A DNA stretch of 64,000 nucleotides from Pseudoalteromonas apostichopi (GTDB lineage: Bacteria; Pseudomonadota; Gammaproteobacteria; Enterobacterales; Alteromonadaceae): positions 434,001 to 498,000 of the forward strand of contig NZ_AP028066.1 in assembly GCF_030297135.1 (NCBI RefSeq). The letters are read 5' to 3'. Positions within the stretch are counted from its first letter, which is position 1. Each line of letters opens with the position of its first letter. The notes under the pieces were generated by a model, which made no database searches, was not told the origin of the DNA, and was given only the letters and a program-made list of their open reading frames with translations. Shown piece by piece: positions 27,426 through 35,625 of this stretch. The position numbers and the translations under genes were made by a program.

Positions 27426-28063
27426 AACGCCTCCAAAAATACAGCAAGCTCAAGTGATGACTGCAAACACTGCTGTTTGATATTGAATAAAACTGGGGTG
27501 TTTAATACACGTTGATGTGCTTCGTTTAGGTCAACCACACAAATGGTTGGTTGATTGTCGTAATAGCTACCCCAGCTAGCTGGATCTTGAAGTGCTTGTG
27601 CATTGGCAACACCGATTTCTTTGCAATTCACACCAAGCATTTTTAATAACGCTCTCACTTTACGGGTTGCGCAAAACACTAAATATTTTGCCCCTGCTTG
27701 ATAAAGTGCTTCGTTCATTAAAACAAAATGTGCCAAGGTGGCTTTTCGATGCGTTGAGCATAAATTACCTAGCTCAAAAATGTGCTCACGCTTGGCACTG
27801 ACAAAGTGCTCAATAGACGCAGGGAGGTATTGTTCAATAAACAAAGGCTGTGATGCAGAGCGAAGACCTAAAGTACATACTTCATCATCAACATTAAGCT
27901 CGCAAAGTAGCGGCATGAATTGCGAAATTTTCGCGTCATACGCAGCAGCAAAGCCTTGCTTGATATTGCTCTCAAGGCGGTCACGGAATTGACCTCCTTC
28001 ACGAGTGCAAACAAAGGCTGGCTCTTGGACTTGAGTTTGTTGTAATTGTTGAACTGAAAGCAT
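27422..28063 (-). CDS. Thermostable-hemolysin family protein, first gene of the operon
   Basis: A 213-residue cytoplasmic protein of the T_hemolysin family, named after Vibrio delta-VPH. Segments such as SIEHFVSAKREHIFELGNL, LVFCATRKVRALLKMLG and SWGSYYDNQPTICVVDL suggest an acyltransferase-like (GNAT or autoinducer-synthase-like) fold, which would suit a biosynthetic role better than haemolysis; this is inference. There is no signal peptide. The frame opens at GTG 28078, but the ATG at 28063 has GGAG nine bases away. Its stop overlaps the start of the ligase-oxidase gene. A PmrA/QseB-type box lies about 50 bases upstream. Confidence 0.85.
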   Translation of the reverse strand: MLSVQQLQQTQVQEPAFVCTREGGQFRDRLESNIKQGFAAAYDAKISQFMPLLCELNVDDEVCTLGLRSASQPLFIEQYLPASIEHFVSAKREHIFELGNLCSTHRKATLAHFVLMNEALYQAGAKYLVFCATRKVRALLKMLGVNCKEIGVANAQALQDPASWGSYYDNQPTICVVDLNEAHQRVLNTPVLFNIKQQCLQSSLELAVFLEAL

Positions 28064-28109
28064 AATTGTTCGCTCCACTTAGGTTATGTGTAAAATTTAT
28101 CGAGCGAAA

Positions 28110-28126
28110 CTTAAATAAAACTTAAG
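28110..28126 (-). promoter_or_regulatory. PmrA/QseB-type operator of the nine-gene operon
   Basis: On the minus strand the sequence is CTTAAG-TTTTA-TTTAAG, a perfect match to the YTTAAK-N5-YTTAAK direct repeat bound by PmrA/QseB regulators. It starts 47 bases before the first ATG. TAAATT about ten bases downstream could be the -10 box. The operon encodes a regulator of just this class. Confidence 0.7.
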
Positions 28127-28192
28127 AAAAATTAATTTTTATAAATATTTTTCAAATTAATGAAATTTAATGATTTTATTTTTATTAAAAAC

Positions 28193-28222
28193 AAAAATGC
28201 CAGTCTGTTAGACTGGCATTTT
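28193..28222 (-). terminator. Terminator of the S46 peptidase gene
   Basis: AAAATGCCAGTC and GACTGGCATTTT pair around TGTTA, with T-rich sequence following on the minus strand. Confidence 0.88.
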
Positions 28223-28249
28223 AATGCTTAAATTAACGTTAAACTTAGA

Positions 28250-30409
28250 TTACTTAACGATAGTCATCTCTTTCAGTAAATTTTGCGCATTATCAACTTT
28301 ATCCATCACCCATAACATGTATCGTGAATCAACGTGAATTGAGCGATTTAAGTTTTCATCGTAATCCCAATCACCAATAATGCTTTCGTAAACACCATCA
28401 AATAATAAACCAACCAGTTCAGCATTACCGTTTAACGTTGGTGAGCCTGAGTTACCACCTGTGGTATCTACATTTGATAAAAAGTTAACCGGAACAGTAT
28501 TCATACCGCCGGTGTAATCACCATAAAGCTTTTGCTTAATTAACTCATTTTGCTTTTCTGGTGAGTTGAATGGTTCAACACCGGTGTTTTTAGCAAGCAG
28601 TCCCTCTAAAGTTGTAAAGGGGGTTGCCACTAAGCCATCTTGCGGTGAATAGCCGCCTACCGTGCCGTAAGTTACACGTAGGGTGCTGTTCGCATCAGCA
28701 TAAACAGGTTTATTAAGTGCCTTGTTATAAGCGATAATTGCTTCCATTAATGCAGGGCGAGCGGCTTGCTGTTTACCGGCCAGCTCTTTTTTCGCATCTT
28801 CTATATCTTTAGTGGCAGCAAAAATAGCCTGAGCGTACTGAATGAAAGGATCGCTACTTTGTTTTAACTGTGCAAGGTCAAGGCCTGCCATCCATAAGCG
28901 TTTACTCTCATCAGCAAGAACAGATTTAGCATACATTTCATCAAGTAAAGCTTGTTGTTTTTGCTTGTCAAAACCGTTTGTTAAACCAAGCGCTTTATCA
29001 ACTTCTGCAACACGTTGGTCCTTTGGTAATGCCACATACTGCTCAATAAAGTACAGCAATATTGCTTTATCAACAGCTTCATCATAACGACGGCTCATGC
29101 TTTTTAAACGTGACTCGATACGTGGCATATCACGCTCTTGATAACCGCTTTCGCGCTCAGCATCTGGCTTTTGTTTTTCGTACGCTAAACGATATAAACG
29201 TCGAGCAGTTGAAATCATTTGTGAGCGGTGTACGTAACCTAACATACGGTCGCGCTGGTTATGCTCTTGCGACTGTGCAACTAGCGCTGATAAATCAGCA
29301 AGTACATGTCCGTATTTAGCTTTGCGCTTACTATCTTGATTGATCCACGCTGTGAGATCTTTTTCGAATTGTTGCTTACGGCTATACATTGAACCTTTGT
29401 TAAAGCTCTCAATCATTGAGCCATAGTTTTTAATGTAATTGTTGTAACCCGCAATCGTGCTTTCGTAAGCGATACGTGCCTCTGAACCCTCTGGAGCATT
29501 TTCTTCAATCAACGAAACATATTTAGAATTATATTTACGCGCTAATGGGTAGGCTGTATTAAACACGTAGTCAACTTCAGGCGATATACGGTAACGGTTT
29601 GTGCTACCCGGATAACCGGTAACCATCACAAAATCGCCTTCTTGTACGCCTTTAGCACTTACTTTTAAAAACGCATCACTTTGGTACGGCACGTTGTCTT
29701 CCGAATATTCAGCAGGCTTGCCATCTTTGCCAACATACGCGCGATAGAACGAGAAATCACCCGTATGGCGCGGCCACATCCAGTTATCGATATCACCGCC
29801 GTATTTACCCACCCCCATAGCGGGTGCATACGCTAAACGTACATCTTTAATTTCTAGTGATTTGATGAGGTAATACTCAAGACCACCATGGAAAGTGTAC
29901 ACATTACAGCGATAGCTTGGATCTTGCTCACATTCACTAACAAGTGCTTTTTCATTTGCTTCAATAGCATCAAAACGTGCTTTACCTGTTAGCTGGTCAG
30001 TACCTTGGTTAACTTTATCAGTGACTTCGGTTACTTGTTCTGTCACATAAACACGAGACCCCGGCGCAGCAGGTACTTCTTCACCTGTTGACTTAGCTAA
30101 AAAGCCATTTTCTAAAATATTATTGTCGGTAGTTGAGTTATATTGAATCGAACCATAAGCACAGTGATGATTAGTTACCACTAAACCTTTTGGAGAAACA
30201 AACGAAGCTGTACAGCCACCAAGGCTAATTACCGCGTTCATCGGAAACTCAGTCAGTTTTGAAATTGATTGTACATCAATGCTCAAACCTTTCGCTTTTA
30301 ATATAGATTCAAGTTCCGGTAGCTGGTGAGGTTGCCACATGCCTTCGTCGGCAACAGCAACATTTGCTACAGCAAGACCTACTGCAGCAACAATAAATTT
30401 AAAACGCAT
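28250..30409 (-). CDS. S46-family dipeptidyl-peptidase (DPP7-like)
   Basis: A secreted serine exopeptidase of 719 residues that removes dipeptides from peptide N-termini. A signal peptide (ending VAVADEG) leads to the catalytic His (VTNHHCAYGSIQ), Asp (GGDIDNWMWPRHTGDF) and Ser (TGGNSGSPTLNG). In this family the residue after the Ser region sets specificity: DPP11 has FDR (acidic substrates), DPP7 has FDG. Here it is LLFDG, so a DPP7-like preference for hydrophobic residues is likely. The ATG at 30409 has AAGGA five bases away and replaces the longer frame from 30436. Confidence 0.94.
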   Translation of the reverse strand: MRFKFIVAAVGLAVANVAVADEGMWQPHQLPELESILKAKGLSIDVQSISKLTEFPMNAVISLGGCTASFVSPKGLVVTNHHCAYGSIQYNSTTDNNILENGFLAKSTGEEVPAAPGSRVYVTEQVTEVTDKVNQGTDQLTGKARFDAIEANEKALVSECEQDPSYRCNVYTFHGGLEYYLIKSLEIKDVRLAYAPAMGVGKYGGDIDNWMWPRHTGDFSFYRAYVGKDGKPAEYSEDNVPYQSDAFLKVSAKGVQEGDFVMVTGYPGSTNRYRISPEVDYVFNTAYPLARKYNSKYVSLIEENAPEGSEARIAYESTIAGYNNYIKNYGSMIESFNKGSMYSRKQQFEKDLTAWINQDSKRKAKYGHVLADLSALVAQSQEHNQRDRMLGYVHRSQMISTARRLYRLAYEKQKPDAERESGYQERDMPRIESRLKSMSRRYDEAVDKAILLYFIEQYVALPKDQRVAEVDKALGLTNGFDKQKQQALLDEMYAKSVLADESKRLWMAGLDLAQLKQSSDPFIQYAQAIFAATKDIEDAKKELAGKQQAARPALMEAIIAYNKALNKPVYADANSTLRVTYGTVGGYSPQDGLVATPFTTLEGLLAKNTGVEPFNSPEKQNELIKQKLYGDYTGGMNTVPVNFLSNVDTTGGNSGSPTLNGNAELVGLLFDGVYESIIGDWDYDENLNRSIHVDSRYMLWVMDKVDNAQNLLKEMTIVK

Positions 30410-30530
30410 AGTCATCCTTTTTGTTATGTTTATCATTTTTAGCGCTCATATAATTATCATGGTGCTAGTGAATAGCAATAATTTGCGACCGCTAATGTCA
30501 AAATTTGTAAACCACTCAGGTTTCATGAGC

Positions 30531-31415
30531 CTAATATTTAGACTCATGAACCACTGCATTATGGCCATGTAAGCTTTCTTGATGCTCAACTTTAAACTGA
30601 TAATCAGTAATTACATCCATTGTTTCGAAGCACTGCTTTAATCGCCTTGCTGCATCTTCGCAAAACAGTAAATTTTTTGCGTTAAGAGCAGCAAATGCTT
30701 GTTCATCTTCACGCTTCACGGCGGTTTGTACTGGGGTGCCTATAGCTTGCTCACATACTGTGATAAAGCCGCCAATATCAGGTAGCTTTTCACTACTAAA
30801 AGTGACATCGACATACGCATAAGAGCGCTGGCTATGAGGGGTTGCAATTGAGCCCTGTTCACTTGCAAGCCAGTTAAGGAATGATGCTTTATCAATCGCT
30901 GCATCGTTAAATTGTTTATCAACCGCCTCGCTCAAAAGCTGCCTCGACAATGCCGCTGAGCACGGGCAAGTGCTGCTGTAGGTAATATCTACTTTTAAGT
31001 TAATAATCAGCGATTGCTGCTTAGTAATCGTTAAAATAACAGGGTAAGCATTATAACCAGCGTTGTCGCTAAGTAATGCTGGTTTTAACTGAGGTAAATC
31101 AAAATCCAGCACCAGTTTTGCGCCTTTACTTAAGCCTTTTTGTGATGCTAAAACGGCCTCCATAAACTCGTTAACACGCTGAGTCGTTAAGCTTTGTTTA
31201 GCCAATAGCTGATTAAGTAGTAAATAAAGACGCGACATATGAATGCCTTTAGCATCGCTATCAAGGCTAACGAACACATCGGCTTTGGCATTAAGGTGCA
31301 CATCAACATGAGTTTGTGCAAGCTTCAAAGGCAATGCTATTTTTTCCATACCGACCCATTTTAAAGGCGACTGAAAATCTACATTAGAGTGCGAGGTAAT
31401 ATCGGGTAATTGCAT
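30531..31415 (-). CDS. folE2: GTP cyclohydrolase IB, FolE2
   Basis: It converts GTP to dihydroneopterin triphosphate, the first step of folate synthesis, and does not need zinc, unlike FolE. At 294 residues it has WVGMEKIALPL, GIHMSRLY, the STCPCSAALS cysteine motif and ATPHSQRSYAYV, all typical of COG1469. It follows the dihydroorotase-like gene by 11 bases. Together with the Zur-like box upstream this indicates use under zinc shortage. Confidence 0.95.
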   Translation of the reverse strand: MQLPDITSHSNVDFQSPLKWVGMEKIALPLKLAQTHVDVHLNAKADVFVSLDSDAKGIHMSRLYLLLNQLLAKQSLTTQRVNEFMEAVLASQKGLSKGAKLVLDFDLPQLKPALLSDNAGYNAYPVILTITKQQSLIINLKVDITYSSTCPCSAALSRQLLSEAVDKQFNDAAIDKASFLNWLASEQGSIATPHSQRSYAYVDVTFSSEKLPDIGGFITVCEQAIGTPVQTAVKREDEQAFAALNAKNLLFCEDAARRLKQCFETMDVITDYQFKVEHQESLHGHNAVVHESKY

Positions 31416-31426
31416 ATCAACTTCTT

Positions 31427-32758
31427 TTAACGATTAAATGTTAAGGCCATAGCAGCCTGTTTGTGCGGGTATACGTGCTGCCCATCAAAGACACACTCCC
31501 CATTTACAAAGGTATGTGTAATTCGGTTTGAAAAAGTAGTGCCATTGAATGGCGTCCATTGGCATAAATAATGAGTGTTTGTGTGCTCAACGTGCTTTTC
31601 TGCATTTGGGTCAACCAGTACTAAATCAGCAAAATAACCCTCTCGTATAAAGCCACGGCCTTCAATAGCAAATCGCTTTGCCACGTTATGCGCTGTTTTT
31701 TCAACGATTTGCTCAAGGCTCAACGTACCGCGTTTTACCTGTTCAAGTAACATTAATAAGGCATGCTCGACGAGCGGAAGCCCTGCTGGTGCAGCGTTGT
31801 ATTGTTGCTGTTTTTCTTGCCAAGTATGAGGTGCATGGTCGGTGGCAATAATATCAATGCGACCATCACGCACTGCTGCGAGCAGCGCTATGCGGTCTTG
31901 CTCTGATTTTATGGCGGGGTTACATTTAATTTGATTGCCATAGTGTGCGTAATCGTCTTGGTTAAACCATAAATGATGCACGCATGCTTCTGCGGTTATG
32001 TGCTTTTGCTCTATCGGGGCATTACTAAATAGTTCGAGCTCTTTTGCCGTTGTTAAGTGTAAAACATGTAGCTGTGAACCATAACGTTTTGCCAGTGATA
32101 CCGCATACGATGATGATGCATAACAGGCTAACTCATCACGAATTAATGGATGATGTTCGATACGTAGTTCGCCAAAACGTTTTGCTAAACGGCGCTGTTT
32201 TTGCTGAATAACCTCGCCTTGCTCGCAATGGGTTGCAATAAGTACTGGGCTTTCACGAAAAATGGCTTCTAGTGCATGCGGATGCTCAACGAGTAAATCG
32301 CCTGTTGATGCCCCCATAAATACTTTCACGCCGCAAACTTTTTTTGTATCAAGGGCTTTAATTTCTTCAAGATTGTCAGGGGTTGCACCAAAGTAAAACG
32401 CATAATTCGCAGCGCTAGTCTGAGCTGCTATCGCGTATTTATCTGCAAGAGCTTTTGCCGTGGTGGTCGACGGTGAAACATTGGGCATTTCCATAAAACT
32501 TGTAATGCCACCCGCAACTGCGGCGGCGGACTCTCTGGCAATAGTGCCTTTATGCGTCAGGCCTGGCTCTCTGAAGTGAACTTGATCGTCAATCATGCCA
32601 GGTAATAGCAACAGGCCGCTTGCATCAATCACCTGATCATTGGCCTTTGCAGTGATATCAGAATCGATTAGAACAATTCGTTTATCGACTATTTTTATAT
32701 CGTTTGTTTTCCGCTGTCCTTCATTAACTACGCTCGCATGTTTGATTATGATAGCCAT
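31427..32758 (-). CDS. Dihydroorotase-like amidohydrolase (zinc-starvation paralog)
   Basis: A 443-residue amidohydrolase resembling dihydroorotase, which closes the pyrimidine ring precursor. GMIDDQVHFREPGLTHKG, MPNVSPST, VKVFMGASTGD (the lysine to be carboxylated), ATHCEQ, HVLHLTT and ATDHAPH are present. In the usual DxHxH motif the first histidine is Gln here (DDQVH), so one metal ligand is altered, as in some Bacteroidetes-type enzymes. The gene lies just after a Zur-like box and before folE2. PyrC paralogs in such loci are thought to replace zinc-hungry enzymes. AAGGAG supports the ATG. Confidence 0.9.
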   Translation of the reverse strand: MAIIIKHASVVNEGQRKTNDIKIVDKRIVLIDSDITAKANDQVIDASGLLLLPGMIDDQVHFREPGLTHKGTIARESAAAVAGGITSFMEMPNVSPSTTTAKALADKYAIAAQTSAANYAFYFGATPDNLEEIKALDTKKVCGVKVFMGASTGDLLVEHPHALEAIFRESPVLIATHCEQGEVIQQKQRRLAKRFGELRIEHHPLIRDELACYASSSYAVSLAKRYGSQLHVLHLTTAKELELFSNAPIEQKHITAEACVHHLWFNQDDYAHYGNQIKCNPAIKSEQDRIALLAAVRDGRIDIIATDHAPHTWQEKQQQYNAAPAGLPLVEHALLMLLEQVKRGTLSLEQIVEKTAHNVAKRFAIEGRGFIREGYFADLVLVDPNAEKHVEHTNTHYLCQWTPFNGTTFSNRITHTFVNGECVFDGQHVYPHKQAAMALTFNR

Positions 32759-32837
32759 ACTGCTCCTTGCTTATTCAGCAACATTTGCAACTTATCGTAA
32801 AAAAATGCACTCCATGGCAAGATTGATTGCAGATTAA

Positions 32838-32856
32838 TATGTTACAATATAACATA
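32838..32856. promoter_or_regulatory. Zur-like operator
   Basis: TATGTTACAATATAACATA is a near-perfect palindrome with arms TATGTTA/TAACATA. It matches the gammaproteobacterial Zur consensus core GTTATANTATAAC at all but one position. It lies 80 bases upstream of the dihydroorotase-like gene on one side and 28 bases before a broken ORF on the other, so it may control both. Confidence 0.8.
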
Positions 32857-32883
32857 CCATAAAGTTTTTATTTGGTAACTGTT

Positions 32884-33180
32884 ATGAGTCAAAAAGATCA
32901 TTTTATCGGGCTATTTAAGCTGCTAAGTAATAAGCCGCTTTCCGATCTTAGAGAATTTTAACAGCTTATCGCAGCCAATAATCACCTTATCGCAACGTAT
33001 GAGGTCAATTGTAATAAGACACAGTATGCTGGGCTCATTTATCACATGCTGATACCTACCCCATATGAGTGCATTTTTGTAATTCGTTTTAACCGCTTTT
33101 CAAATCAAGAGCTTATAAAGCGTATGTGCAAGGGTATATCGACACAATTTAATTTTAAAAATGACAAGAGAAATACTATG
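32884..33180 (+). pseudogene. Broken ORF beside the Zur-like box (in-frame TAA)
   Basis: From ATG 32884 the frame gives 25 codons (MSQKDHFIGLFKLLSNKPLS...) and then a TAA at 32959-32961. The same frame stays open for about 73 more codons to the start of the M3 peptidase at 33181, and the residues look coding-like (QLIAANNHLIATYEV, MLIPTPYECIFVIRF, LIKRMCKGIS). I read this as a gene of about 95 codons with one nonsense change that has also lost a clear stop before the next gene. The family is not recognised. Confidence 0.5.
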
Positions 33181-35343
33181 AAACACCTAATCGCAACCGC
33201 GATCAGTTCAGCGCTGTTACTCACAGCCTGTTCAGAACCACAAACGACAACATCAACGCCTAAATCAGAACAATCAGCACCAGCTGCTGCCGCAGAGCAA
33301 GCTAACCCACTGTTTGTAAAAAGCGTATTACAATACGAAACGCCTGATTTCAGTGCGATTAAAGATGAGCACTTTATGCCTGCTTTTAATAAAGGTATGG
33401 CTGAGCAAATGGCTGAAGTACAAGCTATCATCAATAACCCAGCAAAGCCTGATTTCGCTAACACCATTGTTGCTCTTGAGAAAAGTGGTGAGCTACTGAC
33501 TCGCACACGCAGTATTTTTTATAACCTAGCAGGTACTGACTCAAACCCGGCTCGTCGTGAATTACAAAAAGAATTAGCGCCAAAACTAGCTGCTCATAGC
33601 GACAATATTTTCTTAAATAAAGCACTCTTTGAAAAAGTAGCCGCTATTCACAGCGAAGCTGACAACCTTGCCTTAACTGCTGAAGAAAAACGTTTATTAG
33701 ACGTTTACTACAAACGTTTTGTGCGTGCAGGTGCAAAATTAAGTGCAGAGCAAAAACAACAAATTCGTGATATCAATACGAAGCACTCAAGCTTAACAAC
33801 TCAGTTCTCACAAAACTTATTAGCACTGACTAAAACAAATGTTGTTTTAGTGGATGACAAAGCAGAGCTTGAAGGCTTACCAGCAGGTCAAATTGAACAA
33901 CTCGCCAATGCCGCAGCAGAAGCAGGCCACCCAGGTCAATACCTAATTAAAATCACAAACACCACGCGTCAGCCAATTTTGGCAACACTGAAAAACCGTG
34001 ATTTACGTGAAAAAGTATGGCGTGCATCGGCTGAGCGCGCATTATCGGGCGAAAATAGTAACCGTGAGATCGTGGCACAGCTTGCTCAGTTACGTGCTCA
34101 AAAAGCGAAGCTATTAGGTTACGACAGCTGGGCTGATTTTGGTTTAGAGTCACAAATGGCGAAAAAACCACAAGCTGTATTTGATATGTTTGCGAGCATG
34201 ATCCCTGCATTAATGCAAAACGTAAACGCTGAGGCCGCTGCAATTCAAGCTAAGATTGATGAATCAGGCGAGCAATTCAAATTACAGCCATGGGATTGGT
34301 TATTCTACGCAGAGCAAGTTCGTAAAGATAAATACAACCTTGACGAAAATGCAGTGAAAGAATACTTCGAGTTCAACCGCGTTCTAGAAGACGGCGTATT
34401 CTTCACCATGAACCGTTTATACGGCATCACCTTTAAACCACGTAACGATATTCCGGTATATCACCCAGATGTAAAAGCCTATGAGTTATTTGATGAAAAT
34501 GGTAAGAGCTTAGCCATTTTCTTTGCTGACTACTTCGCTCGTGAAGGCAAGCGTGGCGGTGCATGGATGAGCTCATTCGTTAAACAATCTGGCCTTAAAG
34601 AACAAAAGCCTGTTGTTGTAAACGTTATGAACATTCAAAAAGGCGCGAATGGCGAACCTACGCTTATCAGCTATGATGAAGCAACAACGATTTTCCACGA
34701 GCTAGGTCATGGCTTACACGGCATGTTCTCAAACGTGAAGTACCCTACTCTATCTGGCACCTCAGTATCACGCGACTTCGTTGAGTTCCCATCAACATTT
34801 GAAGAAGATTGGGCAATGTACCCTGAAGTTATCGCTAACTATGCAAAACACCATAAAACCGGCGAGCCAATTCCTGATGAGCTACTGAAAAAAGTAATTC
34901 AATCGCGTAGCTTTAACCAAGGTTTTGATACCCTAGAGTACGTTGCAGCTGCACTACTTGATATGGAATGGCATTCACTTTCTGCTGATGCACCATTACA
35001 AGACATTGAAAAGTTTGAGCAACAAGCGCTTGCTAAACATGGTGTTGATGTACCATTTGTACCACCACGTTATAAGTCAGCCTTCTTCTCGCACTCAATG
35101 GGCGGCGGTTACTCAGCGGGTTACTACGCTTACATGTGGAGTGAAATCTTAGCGGCAGACGCCTTTGCTTATGTTCAAGAACAAGGTGGTTTAACTCGCG
35201 AAATGGGTGAAAAATACCGTAAAGAAATTTTAGAAGTCGGTAACTCCCGTGACCTGATGGAATCGTTCAAAGCGTTCCGTGGTCAAGAGCCAGACACTTC
35301 AGCGTTATTAAAACGCCGCGGCCTAAAAGCAACGGTTCAATAG
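33181..35343 (+). CDS. M3-family oligopeptidase (Dcp-like lipoprotein)
   Basis: A 720-residue zinc peptidase of the thimet oligopeptidase/peptidyl-dipeptidase Dcp group. The active site is FHELGHGLHG (HExxH) with the third ligand Glu further on (VEFPSTFEEDW), and FSHSMGGGYSAGYYAYMWSE near the end. The start region is a lipoprotein signal peptide with lipobox LLTAC (Cys18) followed by a Ser/Thr/Ala-rich tether, so this copy is membrane-anchored in the periplasm. The open frame extends to 33046, but residues before 33181 belong to the broken ORF. Confidence 0.93.
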   Translation, partial: KHLIATAISSALLLTACSEPQTTTSTPKSEQSAPAAAAEQANPLFVKSVLQYETPDFSAIKDEHFMPAFNKGMAEQMAEVQAIINNPAKPDFANTIVALEKSGELLTRTRSIFYNLAGTDSNPARRELQKELAPKLAAHSDNIFLNKALFEKVAAIHSEADNLALTAEEKRLLDVYYKRFVRAGAKLSAEQKQQIRDINTKHSSLTTQFSQNLLALTKTNVVLVDDKAELEGLPAGQIEQLANAAAEAGHPGQYLIKITNTTRQPILATLKNRDLREKVWRASAERALSGENSNREIVAQLAQLRAQKAKLLGYDSWADFGLESQMAKKPQAVFDMFASMIPALMQNVNAEAAAIQAKIDESGEQFKLQPWDWLFYAEQVRKDKYNLDENAVKEYFEFNRVLEDGVFFTMNRLYGITFKPRNDIPVYHPDVKAYELFDENGKSLAIFFADYFAREGKRGGAWMSSFVKQSGLKEQKPVVVNVMNIQKGANGEPTLISYDEATTIFHELGHGLHGMFSNVKYPTLSGTSVSRDFVEFPSTFEEDWAMYPEVIANYAKHHKTGEPIPDELLKKVIQSRSFNQGFDTLEYVAAALLDMEWHSLSADAPLQDIEKFEQQALAKHGVDVPFVPPRYKSAFFSHSMGGGYSAGYYAYMWSEILAADAFAYVQEQGGLTREMGEKYRKEILEVGNSRDLMESFKAFRGQEPDTSALLKRRGLKATVQ

Positions 35344-35383
35344 CTTACCTTGAGCTTTAAGCTCTAAGCTGTAAGTCAGAAAT

Positions 35384-35412
35384 GTGGGGTTATCGAGTAT
35401 TGATAACCCCGC
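35384..35412. repeat. Perfect hairpin after the M3 peptidase gene
   Basis: GGGGTTATC and GATAACCCC pair around GAGTATT, and a G-C and a T-G pair extend the stem. There is no T run, so it is not a classic terminator but may protect or end the transcript. Confidence 0.6.
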
Positions 35413-35432
35413 AACGATAGCAAAAGGAGCGG

Positions 35433-35567
35433 TCAGCCTTCAGCTATCAGCGGTCAGACGCGCGAAACAAGTTTCACGCCTACAAAAAGGCGCTAGGCTC
35501 TAAGACGCGATGTAAAATCGCTGCTACGTCGTATCTCGTACCTCGTACCTCGGAACTCGCTAACTTA
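35433..35567. repeat. REP island 4
   Basis: Two minus-strand REPs, 35457-35483 (GACGCGCGAAAC...GCCTAC) and 35504-35527 (GACGCGATG...GCTGCTAC), with a TCAGC tract before them (35433-35456), a TAGG tract between, and a CTCGTACCTCG-type tract after (35528-35567). Confidence 0.85.
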
Positions 35568-35572
35568 AAAAC

Positions 35573-35606
35573 AAAAAAGCCCTTACAGTAAGCTGTAAGG
35601 GCTTTG
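35573..35606 (-). terminator. Terminator of the M36 peptidase gene
   Basis: GCCCTTACAG and CTGTAAGGGC pair around TAAG, with a T run on the minus strand 20 bases past the stop codon. Confidence 0.9.
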
Positions 35607-35625
35607 TTATCACTATTTAACGTTA

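Noticed and set aside
33105..33506. Antisense ORF of 133 codons over the M3 peptidase start
   Set aside because: It is a mirror of Ala/Ser-rich coding on the other strand.
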